From assembly GCA_900767465.1 (NCBI GenBank), contig CAAGAW010000009.1, positions 1 to 64,000 of the forward strand: 64,000 nt of DNA, given 5' to 3'. Positions 34,323-43,957 of this stretch are shown here, in pieces. Both the position numbers and the translations under genes were made by a program. The notes below the pieces were generated by a model. The model was not told where the DNA came from, searched no databases, and saw only the letters and a program-made list of their open reading frames with translations. Every line of letters begins with the position of its first letter. Within the stretch, counting starts at the first letter, position 1. This stretch comes from Clostridia bacterium. Its GTDB lineage: Bacteria; Bacillota; Clostridia; Christensenellales; Pumilibacteraceae.

Positions 34323-37300
34323 ATGAAAAAAGGAAAGGGTCTCAAACGTACGGTCGTAGGACTTCTCGCGACCGTAATGGCGGCAACGCCGCTTGCGGGG
34401 TGCAAAAACACCCCCAAAGACGACCGCACGATCACAATGGACGTGGCTGCGAGCGTTACGGTAGAAGTAGGCAGCGAATATCGCGTGCCGACGGCGTTCG
34501 CGTTCGACGGAAGCAACGATTACGCGGCGACGGTTACCGTTAAAAACGGCGACGAAACCGTTTCGCTTACCGACAACAAATTTATCGTACGGCTTATGTC
34601 CGATTATACGATCACGTACTACGCGGACTGCGGCAACGGCAAAGACATCACCAAAACTACAACGCTTAAAGTAAAAGATGAAACCGATCCCGTAATCGCG
34701 TTCGGAACGATTAAAAAGGGCAAAACGGGCGAGAGATACGTACCCGACTTCGCCGTAAGCGATAACTCGGGCTCGGCAGACGTGGAAATGAAGGTAAAAT
34801 ACGAGGACGGCAGCGACGTAACCGTTACGGACAACGGCTTTACGCCCGACAAAGTGGGTAACTATACCGTCACCGTTACCGCAACCGATCAAAAAGGCAA
34901 CGCCGCTACCGAAACGATAACCGTTACGGTAGGCGAAACGTTTATAACGCCCATAAGCAGCGATCTCGAAGCCGAACTTATCACCTATCTTTCGGGCGAG
35001 GCGAACGTAGTCGAGGGAGTAGCGGGCGAAACGGAAGGAATCCGCGAAGGAACCAAAGCGGTTAAAATCGACGTGTCTTCCGCGGACCAATGGCCGTCGT
35101 ACGCGATCGACCCCGAACTTTCCGCCGCTCTCGTCAAACTTTACGACGGGATTTCGTTTGACGTGTACGTTTCGGGTGCGCAGTACCTTCATAAGATAGG
35201 CACGGGCGCGAAATGGGGAGAAGACGCCGTAGTTATCCGCTCGGGAGAATGGACTACCGTTACGATAACCAAAGCCGCAATCGAGAATTACGACGGAACG
35301 GGACAGAGCAGAATGATCGGTAACGGAAAACCCGAAGAGAACGGACTTGGCAACGAAGATTTCACGCTTTACTTCGACAACGTTCGCGGCGTTATGCAGA
35401 ACGAAACCGTAATACTCGGCAGCACGCTCGATCTTTCCGAAAAATTTGCGGCTATTATCGACGAGTTCGACGGCGCGACGATTACCGGCTTCGGCGTAAC
35501 TGACGGCAGCGACAATTCGGTTACTGCCGGCGTTGATTCGGCGGCGTATACCTTTACGCCCGCGACGGACGGCGATTATACCGTTTCGGCAACGCTTACC
35601 AAAGACAACTATCGCGATATTACTTTCGCTATCGCAGTATCGGTCGAAAAAGGCAATATGATGCCCGCTTCGCTCGACCTCGAAACGCAGGTGGTCGAAT
35701 ATATCTCCGGCTCCGGCAGTACCGTTATCGAAGGAACTGCAGGCGAAACCACGGGTATCAGAGCGGGCAGCAAAGCCGTAAAAGCGGACGTTATTACCGG
35801 CGACGAATGGCCGACTTACAATCTTGATCCGACGATCGCAAAAAAACTCGTTACGATTTACGACGCCGTTCTTCTGGACGTTTATACCGAAAACGCAGCC
35901 AAAATTCATAAGTTCTCGACCGGTACTGAATGGGATTCCGATCTCGTAACCGTTAAGCCCGCAACGTGGACGACGCTCACCTTTACCAAGGCGGCAATCG
36001 AGAACTACAACGTTACCCCGACTTTTGCCGATCAGAATCGCGTTATTTACAACGGCAACGAACTTAAAGAGAATTTCACGCTTTATTTCGATAACCTTCG
36101 CGGCGTTATCTACACCGAGGGCGTCGAAGTGGACGACACCAAAGACTTTGCCGAAAAACTCAACGCGATCAAAACCACGCTCGGCGCGGAAGGCGTAACC
36201 CTTGCGATCGAAAAAGACGGCGCGGCGGTAACCGATGGCGTAAGCGGACTTACGTTCACCCCGAACGCGGTCGGAAAGTATACCGCGGTCGCAACGTTTA
36301 CCAAAACTAATTATAACGACTATAAGGTTACTATCGACTTCGAGGTCAAGAAAGCGGATATGCACCCCGCCGGCGAAGTTAAGGACGGCGAGTGCGTAGA
36401 GGGCGTATTCCGTCAACTCGTCGAGGATATCGGAAACGGTAAAACCAAAATTCAGGCGAAAATCAGCGTAAACTACGATCCCGCGTTCGTTCGCGAAGGA
36501 AGCAAGTCGATCAGATACTACGTCGGCTCTCCGGATTACGGGTATTGCACTTATGTGCTTGGAAACGATACCGCGTATGTGCAGAATCTTATTGCAAAAT
36601 ATGACGCGATATCTTTCGACGTATATAACGACGGCGCCAAGGATCACAAGATGGCTACCGGTTCGAGTTGGACGGATAAACTCGTAAATCTTCCGACGAA
36701 AACGTGGACTACCGTCACAATTACCAAAGCCGACGTTATAGCAAATACTAAGGGCGAACGACTTCTCGACAACTCAAGCGATTTCGGCGATGCCAAAGAA
36801 AATTCGTTCAGCATCTATATCGATAATCTTCACGGCGTAAATTACTATAACGACGATATGATGTTCGGCGAAACGCTCGATCTTACCGACAGAGTAAACG
36901 CTCTCAAAACTTCGCTCGGCGCGGACAGCGCAACGCTTACCGTGCTTGACGCAAGCGGCAACAGCGTAAACGAAATCGTAAGCGGATTCACCGCAACTCC
37001 GACCGCGGAGGGTAACTATACCGCAGTCGTAACCTTTACGAAGGCAAACTACAACGATTACGTGGCTACTTATAAATTCGGCGTTGCAAAAGGCAATATG
37101 ATGCCCGCTTCCGTCGATCTCGAAACGCAGGCAATCAAATATATTTCGGGAACCGGCAGTATCGTTATCGAAGGTACCGCGGGCGAAACTACGGGCATCA
37201 GAGCGGGCAGCAAAGCCGTAAAGGCGGACGTTATTACCGGCGACGAATGGCCGACTTACACGCTCGATACCGCAATCGCAAAAAAACTCGTTACGATTTA

Positions 37301-38216
37301 CGACGCCGTTGCGGTTGACGTATACACCGACGGCGCATCGAACGTTCATAAGTTCTCGACCGGTACTGAATGGGATTCCGATCTCGTAACCGTTCAGCCC
37401 GCAACGTGGACGACGCTCACCTTTACCAAGGCGGCTATCGACGGTCACGCAGGCGAGGCAGTTCAGAATCGAGTTATCTACAACGGCAACGAACTCAAGG
37501 AGAATTTCACGCTCTATTTCGATAACCTTCGCGGCGTTATCTACACCGAGGGCGTCGAAGTGGGCGATACCAAAGACTTTGCCGAAAAACTCAACGCGAT
37601 CAAAACCACGCTCGGCGCGGACAGCGTAACCCTTGCCGTCAAAAAGGACGGCGCGGCGGTTACCGACGGAGTAAACGGTTTCGAGTTTACTCCCGCAACC
37701 GAGGGCGAATACGTTGTTTCGGCGACCTTCGTTAAAGCAAACTACAACGATTACACGGTCGAGTTTACGCTTACCGTTCATCAGACAGGATATGTAAAAG
37801 ACGGCGAGTGCGCGACCGGCGTAATGAAAGAAAGCGGCGGCGCGGTTATGAGCGTAAATACCGATCCTGCATTCGTCAAAGAGGGCGAAAAGTCGATTTG
37901 CTATACGGTTAATGTTAACGAAGGTTATCCTACGTATTTTATAGATGCCGAATCGGCGCATATCAAAGCGCTTCTCGAAAAATACAACGCGATCAGTTTC
38001 GACGTGTATATGGACGGTAATAATTCGCACGATTTATGCGTCGGCGGAGGAATAGATGCCAAGCGTAAAGCAATCGCGCCCAAAACGTGGACTACCGTTA
38101 CGATAACGAAAGAATCTTTTACCGCGTATAACGGCGAAAGAATGTTCTTTAACGACGGCGTGAATTACGAGACTTTGAAACTTTATATCGACAATATTTG
38201 CGGCGTAAACGTGTAA
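34323..38216 (+). CDS. large repeat lipoprotein, cassette A
   Basis: 1297 residues, lipobox LAGC (Cys27). Two Ig-like domains (about 35-210) are followed by five copies of a carbohydrate-binding-like sandwich containing a KAVKxDV strand, TWTTxTxTK and a closing LYFDNxRGV. Shorter Ig-like linkers (TFTPxxxGxYTxxATxTKxNY) alternate with them. Copies at residues 445-680 and 925-1155 are almost identical, including at DNA level. No enzyme motif is present. It is likely a long multivalent glycan-binding stalk at the cell surface. The equivalent in cassette B (61560-63689) is shorter, with three copies. RBS CGGAGG. Confidence 0.82.
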   Translation: MKKGKGLKRTVVGLLATVMAATPLAGCKNTPKDDRTITMDVAASVTVEVGSEYRVPTAFAFDGSNDYAATVTVKNGDETVSLTDNKFIVRLMSDYTITYYADCGNGKDITKTTTLKVKDETDPVIAFGTIKKGKTGERYVPDFAVSDNSGSADVEMKVKYEDGSDVTVTDNGFTPDKVGNYTVTVTATDQKGNAATETITVTVGETFITPISSDLEAELITYLSGEANVVEGVAGETEGIREGTKAVKIDVSSADQWPSYAIDPELSAALVKLYDGISFDVYVSGAQYLHKIGTGAKWGEDAVVIRSGEWTTVTITKAAIENYDGTGQSRMIGNGKPEENGLGNEDFTLYFDNVRGVMQNETVILGSTLDLSEKFAAIIDEFDGATITGFGVTDGSDNSVTAGVDSAAYTFTPATDGDYTVSATLTKDNYRDITFAIAVSVEKGNMMPASLDLETQVVEYISGSGSTVIEGTAGETTGIRAGSKAVKADVITGDEWPTYNLDPTIAKKLVTIYDAVLLDVYTENAAKIHKFSTGTEWDSDLVTVKPATWTTLTFTKAAIENYNVTPTFADQNRVIYNGNELKENFTLYFDNLRGVIYTEGVEVDDTKDFAEKLNAIKTTLGAEGVTLAIEKDGAAVTDGVSGLTFTPNAVGKYTAVATFTKTNYNDYKVTIDFEVKKADMHPAGEVKDGECVEGVFRQLVEDIGNGKTKIQAKISVNYDPAFVREGSKSIRYYVGSPDYGYCTYVLGNDTAYVQNLIAKYDAISFDVYNDGAKDHKMATGSSWTDKLVNLPTKTWTTVTITKADVIANTKGERLLDNSSDFGDAKENSFSIYIDNLHGVNYYNDDMMFGETLDLTDRVNALKTSLGADSATLTVLDASGNSVNEIVSGFTATPTAEGNYTAVVTFTKANYNDYVATYKFGVAKGNMMPASVDLETQAIKYISGTGSIVIEGTAGETTGIRAGSKAVKADVITGDEWPTYTLDTAIAKKLVTIYDAVAVDVYTDGASNVHKFSTGTEWDSDLVTVQPATWTTLTFTKAAIDGHAGEAVQNRVIYNGNELKENFTLYFDNLRGVIYTEGVEVGDTKDFAEKLNAIKTTLGADSVTLAVKKDGAAVTDGVNGFEFTPATEGEYVVSATFVKANYNDYTVEFTLTVHQTGYVKDGECATGVMKESGGAVMSVNTDPAFVKEGEKSICYTVNVNEGYPTYFIDAESAHIKALLEKYNAISFDVYMDGNNSHDLCVGGGIDAKRKAIAPKTWTTVTITKESFTAYNGERMFFNDGVNYETLKLYIDNICGVNV
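35655..36356 (+). repeat. near-identical intragenic repeat, copy 1
   Basis: Repeats at 37095-37787. Long runs match base for base, for example around 35767-35818 against 37207-37258, and around 35910-35995 against 37350-37435. Confidence 0.85.
37095..37787 (+). repeat. near-identical intragenic repeat, copy 2
   Basis: Second copy of the sandwich-plus-linker unit in the large cassette A lipoprotein. The DNA identity implies a recent duplication or ongoing recombination between copies. Confidence 0.85.
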
Positions 38217-38247
38217 CCAGACTAAACCCCACAAAAACGGAGAAATT

Positions 38248-40647
38248 ATGCTTGAATTTCGTGCTATACAAAACGGAATAAACGTTATTCGCGGCAGCGA
38301 ACCGGAGGGCGGAATATCCGTCCTTCGGGGAGCGCGCGGAGAACGCGTCACTTTCGGTCTTATCCTTAAATCCGATCGGGCGGGAAGGGCAAAACTTGCA
38401 GTAAATGCGGGCGGAAACAAAACGCGCGTTTATTTCGAGACGTTCGTAAACGTTACCGAGCCCACGCGCTACGACTTTAAAAAGGGCGAGTACGCCGACG
38501 GCTTGCTCGAACTTCCGCGCGCGGAAAAACTCGGTCTTACCGATCTCGAACCGAATAAAACGTACGCGTTTCTGGTAGCGGTCGATATTCCGTCCGACGG
38601 CAAAAACTTTAACGTTGTCGCGTCGGTTACGCAAAACTGCCGTAGCGAAACGGTTACGGTGGAAGTTAAACCGTACGACTTCGATATGCCTACCGTAAAC
38701 CACTCGAAAACGTGCTATATGATATGGCGCGACTGCCACAGAATTTTAGGCACGCAAGCCGAACAGGACGAAAAATACGCGGGTTTAAGCGAAATGCTGC
38801 TTGATTTCAGAGTAAGTCCGTATATTATTCCGTATTCGTGGGAGAGCGTGGATCGCTTTATCGAAAAGGCGAAAGAGTACGCCGCCGACCCGCGCGTGGG
38901 CGCGTATTCGATAACCTACCGTACGAAGCGCGAAAAAACGATTTATGACGACAATCAGGAAGTTATCGACGTTGATTATATGCGCGCGACTTTACGCGCT
39001 ATGGTCGAGAACAGCACCGACGAACTCAATCTGTTCAAAAAGGCGTATATCCATTATACGTTCATCGACGAGCCGACCCCTGCTACGTATTACGCCGTAA
39101 AGCGTTGTCACGACGAAACTTACGATCTTATCCGCGAAGTCGGCGAAACTTACGACTTTACGGACAAACCGGAAGTAGAGCGGTACTTACTTAATCTTTG
39201 CGATATAGTCACCGCGTGGTGCAACGCGAAATTGTACTCAAACGTCGATACGTATTGCGCTTTTTTCGACGCTGACATCTTGCCCGAGTTCGTTTACGAG
39301 GCGAAAAAACTCGCTTCTCTCGGTCGCAAACGCTGGTGGTACGGTTGCAACGCTCCGAAGCATCCGTTCCCGAATCACCACACCGACAGCCCGCTTGCGG
39401 ACAGTCGTATCGAGCCGTGGATGAGATTCTATCGCGGTATCGAGGGTGATCTTTACTGGTCGGTGAACTACAACTACGCGTACGACGAAAAAACGGGCAA
39501 GTACGTTAAAGATCTAGTTGACGATCCGCATTGCTGGACGGACGACAACGGCGAGGGGTTACTGATTTATACCGGCACCCGCTACGGCGATCCGTTTCCG
39601 ACTTTGCGACTCAACGCGACTTGCGAGGGGCAAAAAGACTACGAGTACCTTACGCTTTTAGAGTCGCTTTGTCGCGAAAACCAAAATTATTACGAAACGC
39701 GTTTCGACGTTCGGGAGATGCTTTCCGACTTGTTTATGACGATGTTCGACGAGACTTGCAATCTTTCTTCCGCCGCTCGGATAGAGGAAGGTAAGGACGA
39801 ACTTGCAGGACGAATCGAATTTGCCGAAAAGGGAATCTTCGTGTTTGGCAAGGACGGGAAAGCGGAAGTTTACGCGCCCGTCGATTCGGACGTAAAAATA
39901 GAAAACGCGCGGCTCGTCTCTTCCGAAAAGTCGGGTAAAGGCAAAAAACTTACGTTCGCGCTTGAAAATTCGCCCGAATTTACGGTCGTTTGCGGTTGCG
40001 GCAAGAACATAAAATTGTTTGCGGCAAAATCGGAACCCGTTGATATTTCGTCAATTTCGGTATCGGACGACGAGATTTACCCGCCGTACGCCGTCAATTA
40101 CTGGCGGAATACCGGCGCGAAATACCTTACCGCGCACCGCAAAATAAACCCCAACGACGTATCTGTTTCGGATTATCGCGGCGGAAAACTTATCGAAACC
40201 GAACCGTTCCTCAACGTCGCGCCGCCCGTGTTCGGTATCGATTGCGCCGCGGATTTTACCGACGTTACTCACGTTAAATTCGACCTCGGATTACTTTCCG
40301 ACGACGCGTTTATACTTCAACTCAATCTTTTCGACGAAAACGGAAACCGCTACGAGGCGGGCTACGGCGTGGTCGAAAAGGACGGCGAACTTCGCGTTGC
40401 AGTAAACCGCCTTATGGAAAAGCGGCTCAATGCGCTTTACGATTACGTGTCGATCTGGAAAGAGGAAAACGCCGACAGACAGAAAAAGGTTCTCGAAGCG
40501 TTCGATTTTTCGGCGGTTAAAAAATTACAAATCGTATTACTCAATCCCGTTATGCTGCTTGACGACAACCGCGAGCGCAAAACGAACGGAATCGCCGCGG
40601 TGTTGCGCGGCGTGACTTTGGAAAAACGCAACGTTACTTACATGTAG
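38248..40647 (+). CDS. cytoplasmic GH123-like (DUF4091) glycosidase
   Basis: 799 residues without a signal peptide, so unlike its two relatives in the window it should work inside the cell. N-terminal sandwich (about 1-150), then a barrel with the acid pair Asp274-Glu275 in YTFIDEPTPATYYAV, RWWYGCNAP...HHTDSPLADSRIEPW and LYWSVNYNYA, then an RLNATCEGQKDYEYL segment and a beta-rich C-terminal region. It follows the surface lipoprotein genes and precedes GH36, consistent with completing degradation of imported oligosaccharides. Cassette B lacks an equivalent within the window. RBS ACGGAG. Confidence 0.82.
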   Translation: MLEFRAIQNGINVIRGSEPEGGISVLRGARGERVTFGLILKSDRAGRAKLAVNAGGNKTRVYFETFVNVTEPTRYDFKKGEYADGLLELPRAEKLGLTDLEPNKTYAFLVAVDIPSDGKNFNVVASVTQNCRSETVTVEVKPYDFDMPTVNHSKTCYMIWRDCHRILGTQAEQDEKYAGLSEMLLDFRVSPYIIPYSWESVDRFIEKAKEYAADPRVGAYSITYRTKREKTIYDDNQEVIDVDYMRATLRAMVENSTDELNLFKKAYIHYTFIDEPTPATYYAVKRCHDETYDLIREVGETYDFTDKPEVERYLLNLCDIVTAWCNAKLYSNVDTYCAFFDADILPEFVYEAKKLASLGRKRWWYGCNAPKHPFPNHHTDSPLADSRIEPWMRFYRGIEGDLYWSVNYNYAYDEKTGKYVKDLVDDPHCWTDDNGEGLLIYTGTRYGDPFPTLRLNATCEGQKDYEYLTLLESLCRENQNYYETRFDVREMLSDLFMTMFDETCNLSSAARIEEGKDELAGRIEFAEKGIFVFGKDGKAEVYAPVDSDVKIENARLVSSEKSGKGKKLTFALENSPEFTVVCGCGKNIKLFAAKSEPVDISSISVSDDEIYPPYAVNYWRNTGAKYLTAHRKINPNDVSVSDYRGGKLIETEPFLNVAPPVFGIDCAADFTDVTHVKFDLGLLSDDAFILQLNLFDENGNRYEAGYGVVEKDGELRVAVNRLMEKRLNALYDYVSIWKEENADRQKKVLEAFDFSAVKKLQIVLLNPVMLLDDNRERKTNGIAAVLRGVTLEKRNVTYM

Positions 40648-40662
40648 GAGCAAGGCCGAGAT

Positions 40663-42840
40663 ATGGCAATCACGGTTAAAGACAATTCATTTTATCTCGA
40701 AACTGACGATACGTCGTACGTTTTTTGCGTGGACGACGGATTTCCCGTGCATTTGTATTACGGAAAACGCGTGGGAACGGGCGATCTTACGTACCTTATA
40801 GACCGCCAGATTTATTCGTTTTTTCCGCAAAAGAACGACGATTCGTTTCAACTCTCGTCTGTCGCGCTCGAATATTCGGGCTTCAATACCGGCGATTACC
40901 GCATACCCGCAATCAAATGCGAGTGCGAAACGGGTATCGGTTGCCGGCTGTTTTACGCGGGTTACGAAATCCGCCAAGGCGCGCCGGAACCCAAAGGTTT
41001 GCCGCGCGTGCGAGGAGAGGACGCGGAAACGCTGGTTATTAAACTCCGCGACGAAGAAAAGCGCGTTTCCGTCGAACTTTTTTACGCCGTGTTTGAAAAA
41101 GAAAACGTTATCGCGCGCCATGCCGAAATTATAAACGACGGCGTTTCGGACGTAAAACTCGACAAAGCGGCAAGCGTTCAACTTGACTTTTTGCCGAGCG
41201 AGCAACGGTTCGACGCGGTTTATTTTTCGGGCGCGGTCAACGACGAATTCAAGGTCGAACGGCGCGAACTCGCGGCGGGAATCTTTAAAATCGGCTCTAC
41301 TAAAGGTTTTACTTCGCACGCGGCAAACCCGTTTTTCTGCCTCGCCGATAAATTCGCGAGCGAGGACTCGGGCGACGCGTACGCATTCAACCTTCTTTAC
41401 AGCGGCGGTTTTTCGTGCGAGGTCGAACTCGACGAACTCCGTAAAACCCGTTTCGTTGCGGGTATAAATCCGGAAACTTTCGATTGGTTGCTCGCGGGCG
41501 GCGAAAGATTCGTCACTCCGCAGGCAATTCTTACTTACTCGTCGGAGGGAATAGGCGGAATCTCGCGCAACTTCCATAACGTTATCCGGAATCGCATTAT
41601 GCCGGGTCGTTTCGCGTTCGCGTCCCGTCCGATCGTCGTCAACACGTGGGAGGCGTTCAACGTCAACGTGGACGAGAAAAAAGTTCTCGCTCTTGCCGAT
41701 TATGCGAAGAAAATGAATATCGACACCGTCGTTCTCGACGACGGGTGGTTCCGAAGCGACAACAAAAGCGGGCTCGGAGAGTGGAAAGAGGATAAGGCGA
41801 AGTTCCCGTCGGGTATCGCCGCGCTTGCCGAAAAAGTCAGAGAGAAAGGACTTAATTTCGGACTGTGGATTGAACCGGAAATGGTAAGCGACGGTTGCTT
41901 GCTTATGCGCGAGAGACCCGAATGGGTGCTTCGTAACGGTAACGAGATTTACGAGTGGCGGTATCAGCACGTGCTCGATTTTGCAAACCCCGAAGTTACG
42001 GATTACGTTTATAACCTTATGTTTGGCATAATAACGCGCGTAAAACCCTCTTACGTGAAGTGGGATGCAAATCGCTATCTTTCGTGCGTGGGAAGCCGCG
42101 TCGCGAGGATTCAGGGCGAAACGTGGCATCGTTACGTACTCGGCGTGTATTCGCTGCTCCGTAGACTCACCGAAGCGTTCCCGAACGTTCTGTTCGAGAG
42201 TTGCGCGGGAGGCGGCGGAAGAGTGGACGCGGGCATGCTGTTCTACACTCCGCAAATTTGGATTTCGGACTGTACCCGTCCGTCGTCGCGGAACGCGATT
42301 CAAAGCGGCGCAAGCCTCGCGTACCCGCCGTCCGCGATCAGCAGCCATTTTACCGAAGCCGGTAAATTCGGCGCGGGATTCCGTTACCTCGTGGCTTCGT
42401 TCGGAGCGTACGGCTACGAATTCGACGTTACGAAAGTAAATAATGAACAGGCGGAACGGATCGCGGAATTCGGGAAAAAGTATCGGGAAGAGGAAAAATT
42501 CGTCCTTCGCGGCGACCTCTATCGTCTTACGACAAATCGGATTTATCAGGCGGATATGCAGGTTTTACCCGACAAGTCCGCCGCGCTCGTAAGGTTCCTG
42601 CTTCTTAACGTGGTACAGGGTAAAGAACTCGCTTACGTGCGGCTTTGCGGACTCGACCCGAACGCGTATTACAAAAACTCGCTTAACGATCTCGTTATCC
42701 GCGGAGATTCGCTTATGAACGCCGGAATCTTTATTTCCGACCTTAACTGCGTACATCCGACTAACTCGGGACGTCAACTTTTCTTTAACGAGTACAAAGA
42801 AATCGGCGGCGGTGTGAAGATCCTGTTTGAAAAGGTTTAG
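40663..42840 (+). CDS. GH36 alpha-galactosidase
   Basis: 725 residues, the usual length of bacterial GH36 enzymes. The N-terminal super-sandwich (about 1-330) leads to a barrel with VLDDGWF. The nucleophile loop YVKWDANR has Asp468, and the acid/base loop WISDCTRP has Asp536. The spacing of 68 residues matches characterised GH36 alpha-galactosidases. No signal peptide, so it is cytoplasmic. It probably removes terminal alpha-galactose from oligosaccharides brought in by the cassette A transporter; alpha-N-acetylgalactosaminidase activity is known in the family and cannot be excluded. RBS AGGAG is 13 bases upstream. Confidence 0.92.
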   Translation: MAITVKDNSFYLETDDTSYVFCVDDGFPVHLYYGKRVGTGDLTYLIDRQIYSFFPQKNDDSFQLSSVALEYSGFNTGDYRIPAIKCECETGIGCRLFYAGYEIRQGAPEPKGLPRVRGEDAETLVIKLRDEEKRVSVELFYAVFEKENVIARHAEIINDGVSDVKLDKAASVQLDFLPSEQRFDAVYFSGAVNDEFKVERRELAAGIFKIGSTKGFTSHAANPFFCLADKFASEDSGDAYAFNLLYSGGFSCEVELDELRKTRFVAGINPETFDWLLAGGERFVTPQAILTYSSEGIGGISRNFHNVIRNRIMPGRFAFASRPIVVNTWEAFNVNVDEKKVLALADYAKKMNIDTVVLDDGWFRSDNKSGLGEWKEDKAKFPSGIAALAEKVREKGLNFGLWIEPEMVSDGCLLMRERPEWVLRNGNEIYEWRYQHVLDFANPEVTDYVYNLMFGIITRVKPSYVKWDANRYLSCVGSRVARIQGETWHRYVLGVYSLLRRLTEAFPNVLFESCAGGGGRVDAGMLFYTPQIWISDCTRPSSRNAIQSGASLAYPPSAISSHFTEAGKFGAGFRYLVASFGAYGYEFDVTKVNNEQAERIAEFGKKYREEEKFVLRGDLYRLTTNRIYQADMQVLPDKSAALVRFLLLNVVQGKELAYVRLCGLDPNAYYKNSLNDLVIRGDSLMNAGIFISDLNCVHPTNSGRQLFFNEYKEIGGGVKILFEKV

Positions 42841-43443
42841 TATAACCGCGTCGCAGGAAAGTCTGCAATAGCAGGGCTGACCATTGTTCTTCCGTATTTT
42901 TTGTTGTTCCGTCAATTTCATCTTTTTTTTCGCAAATGATAGCCGCCGCCATTTCGCGAACCCACAAACTCGCAGTATTTAGCCAAACGCCTTTTCAGAG
43001 AGTTCTTTACCTTATCAATCGTGGCATTAGGATATGGTCGGTAATCTTAAATCTGAAATCGAAATATAACTTAACGGGCAGCGTCATACCCCATAATTAA
43101 AGAATAAGTATTGACGTCAATCGACCTGTATCTCAAATTATCGAGAAATATCGGGATCCGAAATGTATTGATCAGCCAAAAATACGAGTATTTTCTCTTC
43201 GTGAAAATACTCGTATTTTTTCGATATCGCCGCAACACCTATGTTATGTATAAAAGTCTACACACGAGATGAAACTGCAAGTATCACATACCTTGTCAAG
43301 GTAATGACGTTTTACGTTTGCTCATGTATTTCCCGTCGGTATAATAATCAGCGAAAGCGGACGATAACCGGCTTGTCAATCACGGGATATACGCAAGGCG
43401 ATAGCGGGCGTCTTTATTGCCGCACACCCGCAACAAAAAGTGA
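42841..43443. other. gene-poor gap, possible decayed sequence
   Basis: About 600 bases with no supportable gene. Minus-strand frames between about 42845 and 43030 read like protein for short stretches but are broken and lack a start with ribosome site, so decayed coding DNA is possible. The only clear element is the terminator at 43178-43221. Confidence 0.4.
43178..43221. terminator. strong bidirectional terminator
   Basis: An 18-base-pair perfect stem (43178-43195 with 43203-43220) around a seven-base loop, flanked by A and T runs. It can end both the cassette A transcript and the minus-strand Xre transcript. Confidence 0.85.
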
Positions 43444-43659
43444 TTACTTTCGACTAACTTCAAGAATATCGTCGGGCGAACAGTCGATTATCTCGCATAA
43501 TTTCGCAAAGGTTGCAAGCGACGGCAGTATCCGCCCCGAAATATATTGCGACAGAGTAGGGCGCGAAATACCGAGCCGATCCGCTATATAGCTTTTCGGC
43601 TTGCCGCAAGTCTCGATTTCACGTTTCAAATTTCTTTTAATTTTCTCTTCGTAGTCCAT
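43444..43659 (-). CDS. small Xre-family DNA-binding protein (second of tandem pair)
   Basis: 71 residues, a single helix-turn-helix (SYIADRLGISRPTLSQYISG) and nothing else. It starts five bases after the end of the upstream Xre gene and must be co-transcribed with it. Two different single-domain repressors in tandem are unusual; they may bind separate operators or form a switch. Confidence 0.8.
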   Translation of the reverse strand: MDYEEKIKRNLKREIETCGKPKSYIADRLGISRPTLSQYISGRILPSLATFAKLCEIIDCSPDDILEVSRK

Positions 43660-43664
43660 ACGAA

Positions 43665-43874
43665 CTAAAAGTCTTTGCGACCGATAAGGTAATCGACGTC
43701 AACGTCAAAATAATCGGCAAGAAGCCAAAGCGACGTTATGGAAGGTTCTTTCTTTCCGTTCAACCACGAACTAATCGTATTCTGCTTAATTCCGACTTTC
43801 TCGGCGAGCCGCACTTGATTAAGTCCGTTTTCTTTCATAAGTTCTCTGATACGTTCAGCTATGATAATTTTCAT
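43665..43874 (-). CDS. small Xre-family repressor (first of tandem pair)
   Basis: 69 residues with a classic Cro/CI-type helix-turn-helix (QVRLAEKVGIKQNTISSWLNG) followed by a short dimerisation tail. RBS GAGGG precedes the ATG. The region upstream contains two CCTTGG-centred palindromes overlapping the divergent promoter at 43891-43919, so this protein probably represses the membrane-protein gene at 43958 and perhaps itself. Confidence 0.85.
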   Translation of the reverse strand: MKIIIAERIRELMKENGLNQVRLAEKVGIKQNTISSWLNGKKEPSITSLWLLADYFDVDVDYLIGRKDF

Positions 43875-43890
43875 AACACCCTCGCTTTAA

Positions 43891-43919
43891 TTGACATTGT
43901 ATCACCTTGGGAGTATAAT
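43891..43919 (+). promoter_or_regulatory. perfect-consensus promoter of the membrane zinc-ribbon gene
   Basis: TTGACA (43891-43896), exactly 17 bases, TATAAT (43914-43919). A promoter this strong is normally held under repression, and an operator sits in its spacer. Confidence 0.8.
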
Positions 43920-43945
43920 TATTAAAAATATCCCCTTGGGGATAT
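43899..43945. promoter_or_regulatory. two Xre operators with CCTTGG core
   Basis: GTATCACC-TT-GGGAGTAT (43899-43916) lies in the promoter spacer. The perfect palindrome ATATCCCC-TT-GGGGATAT (43928-43945) covers the start of the transcript and abuts the ribosome site. Their centres are 29 bases apart. Confidence 0.7.
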
Positions 43946-43957
43946 GGAGGGGTTAAA

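Noticed and set aside
34176..36647. 823-residue open frame on the minus strand
   Set aside because: Shadow of the repeat lipoprotein; its internal repetition simply mirrors the sense repeats.
43241..43591. 116-residue open frame on the plus strand
   Set aside because: Overlaps the Xre gene antisense, has no ribosome site, and its C-terminal half is the mirror of the helix-turn-helix coding sequence.
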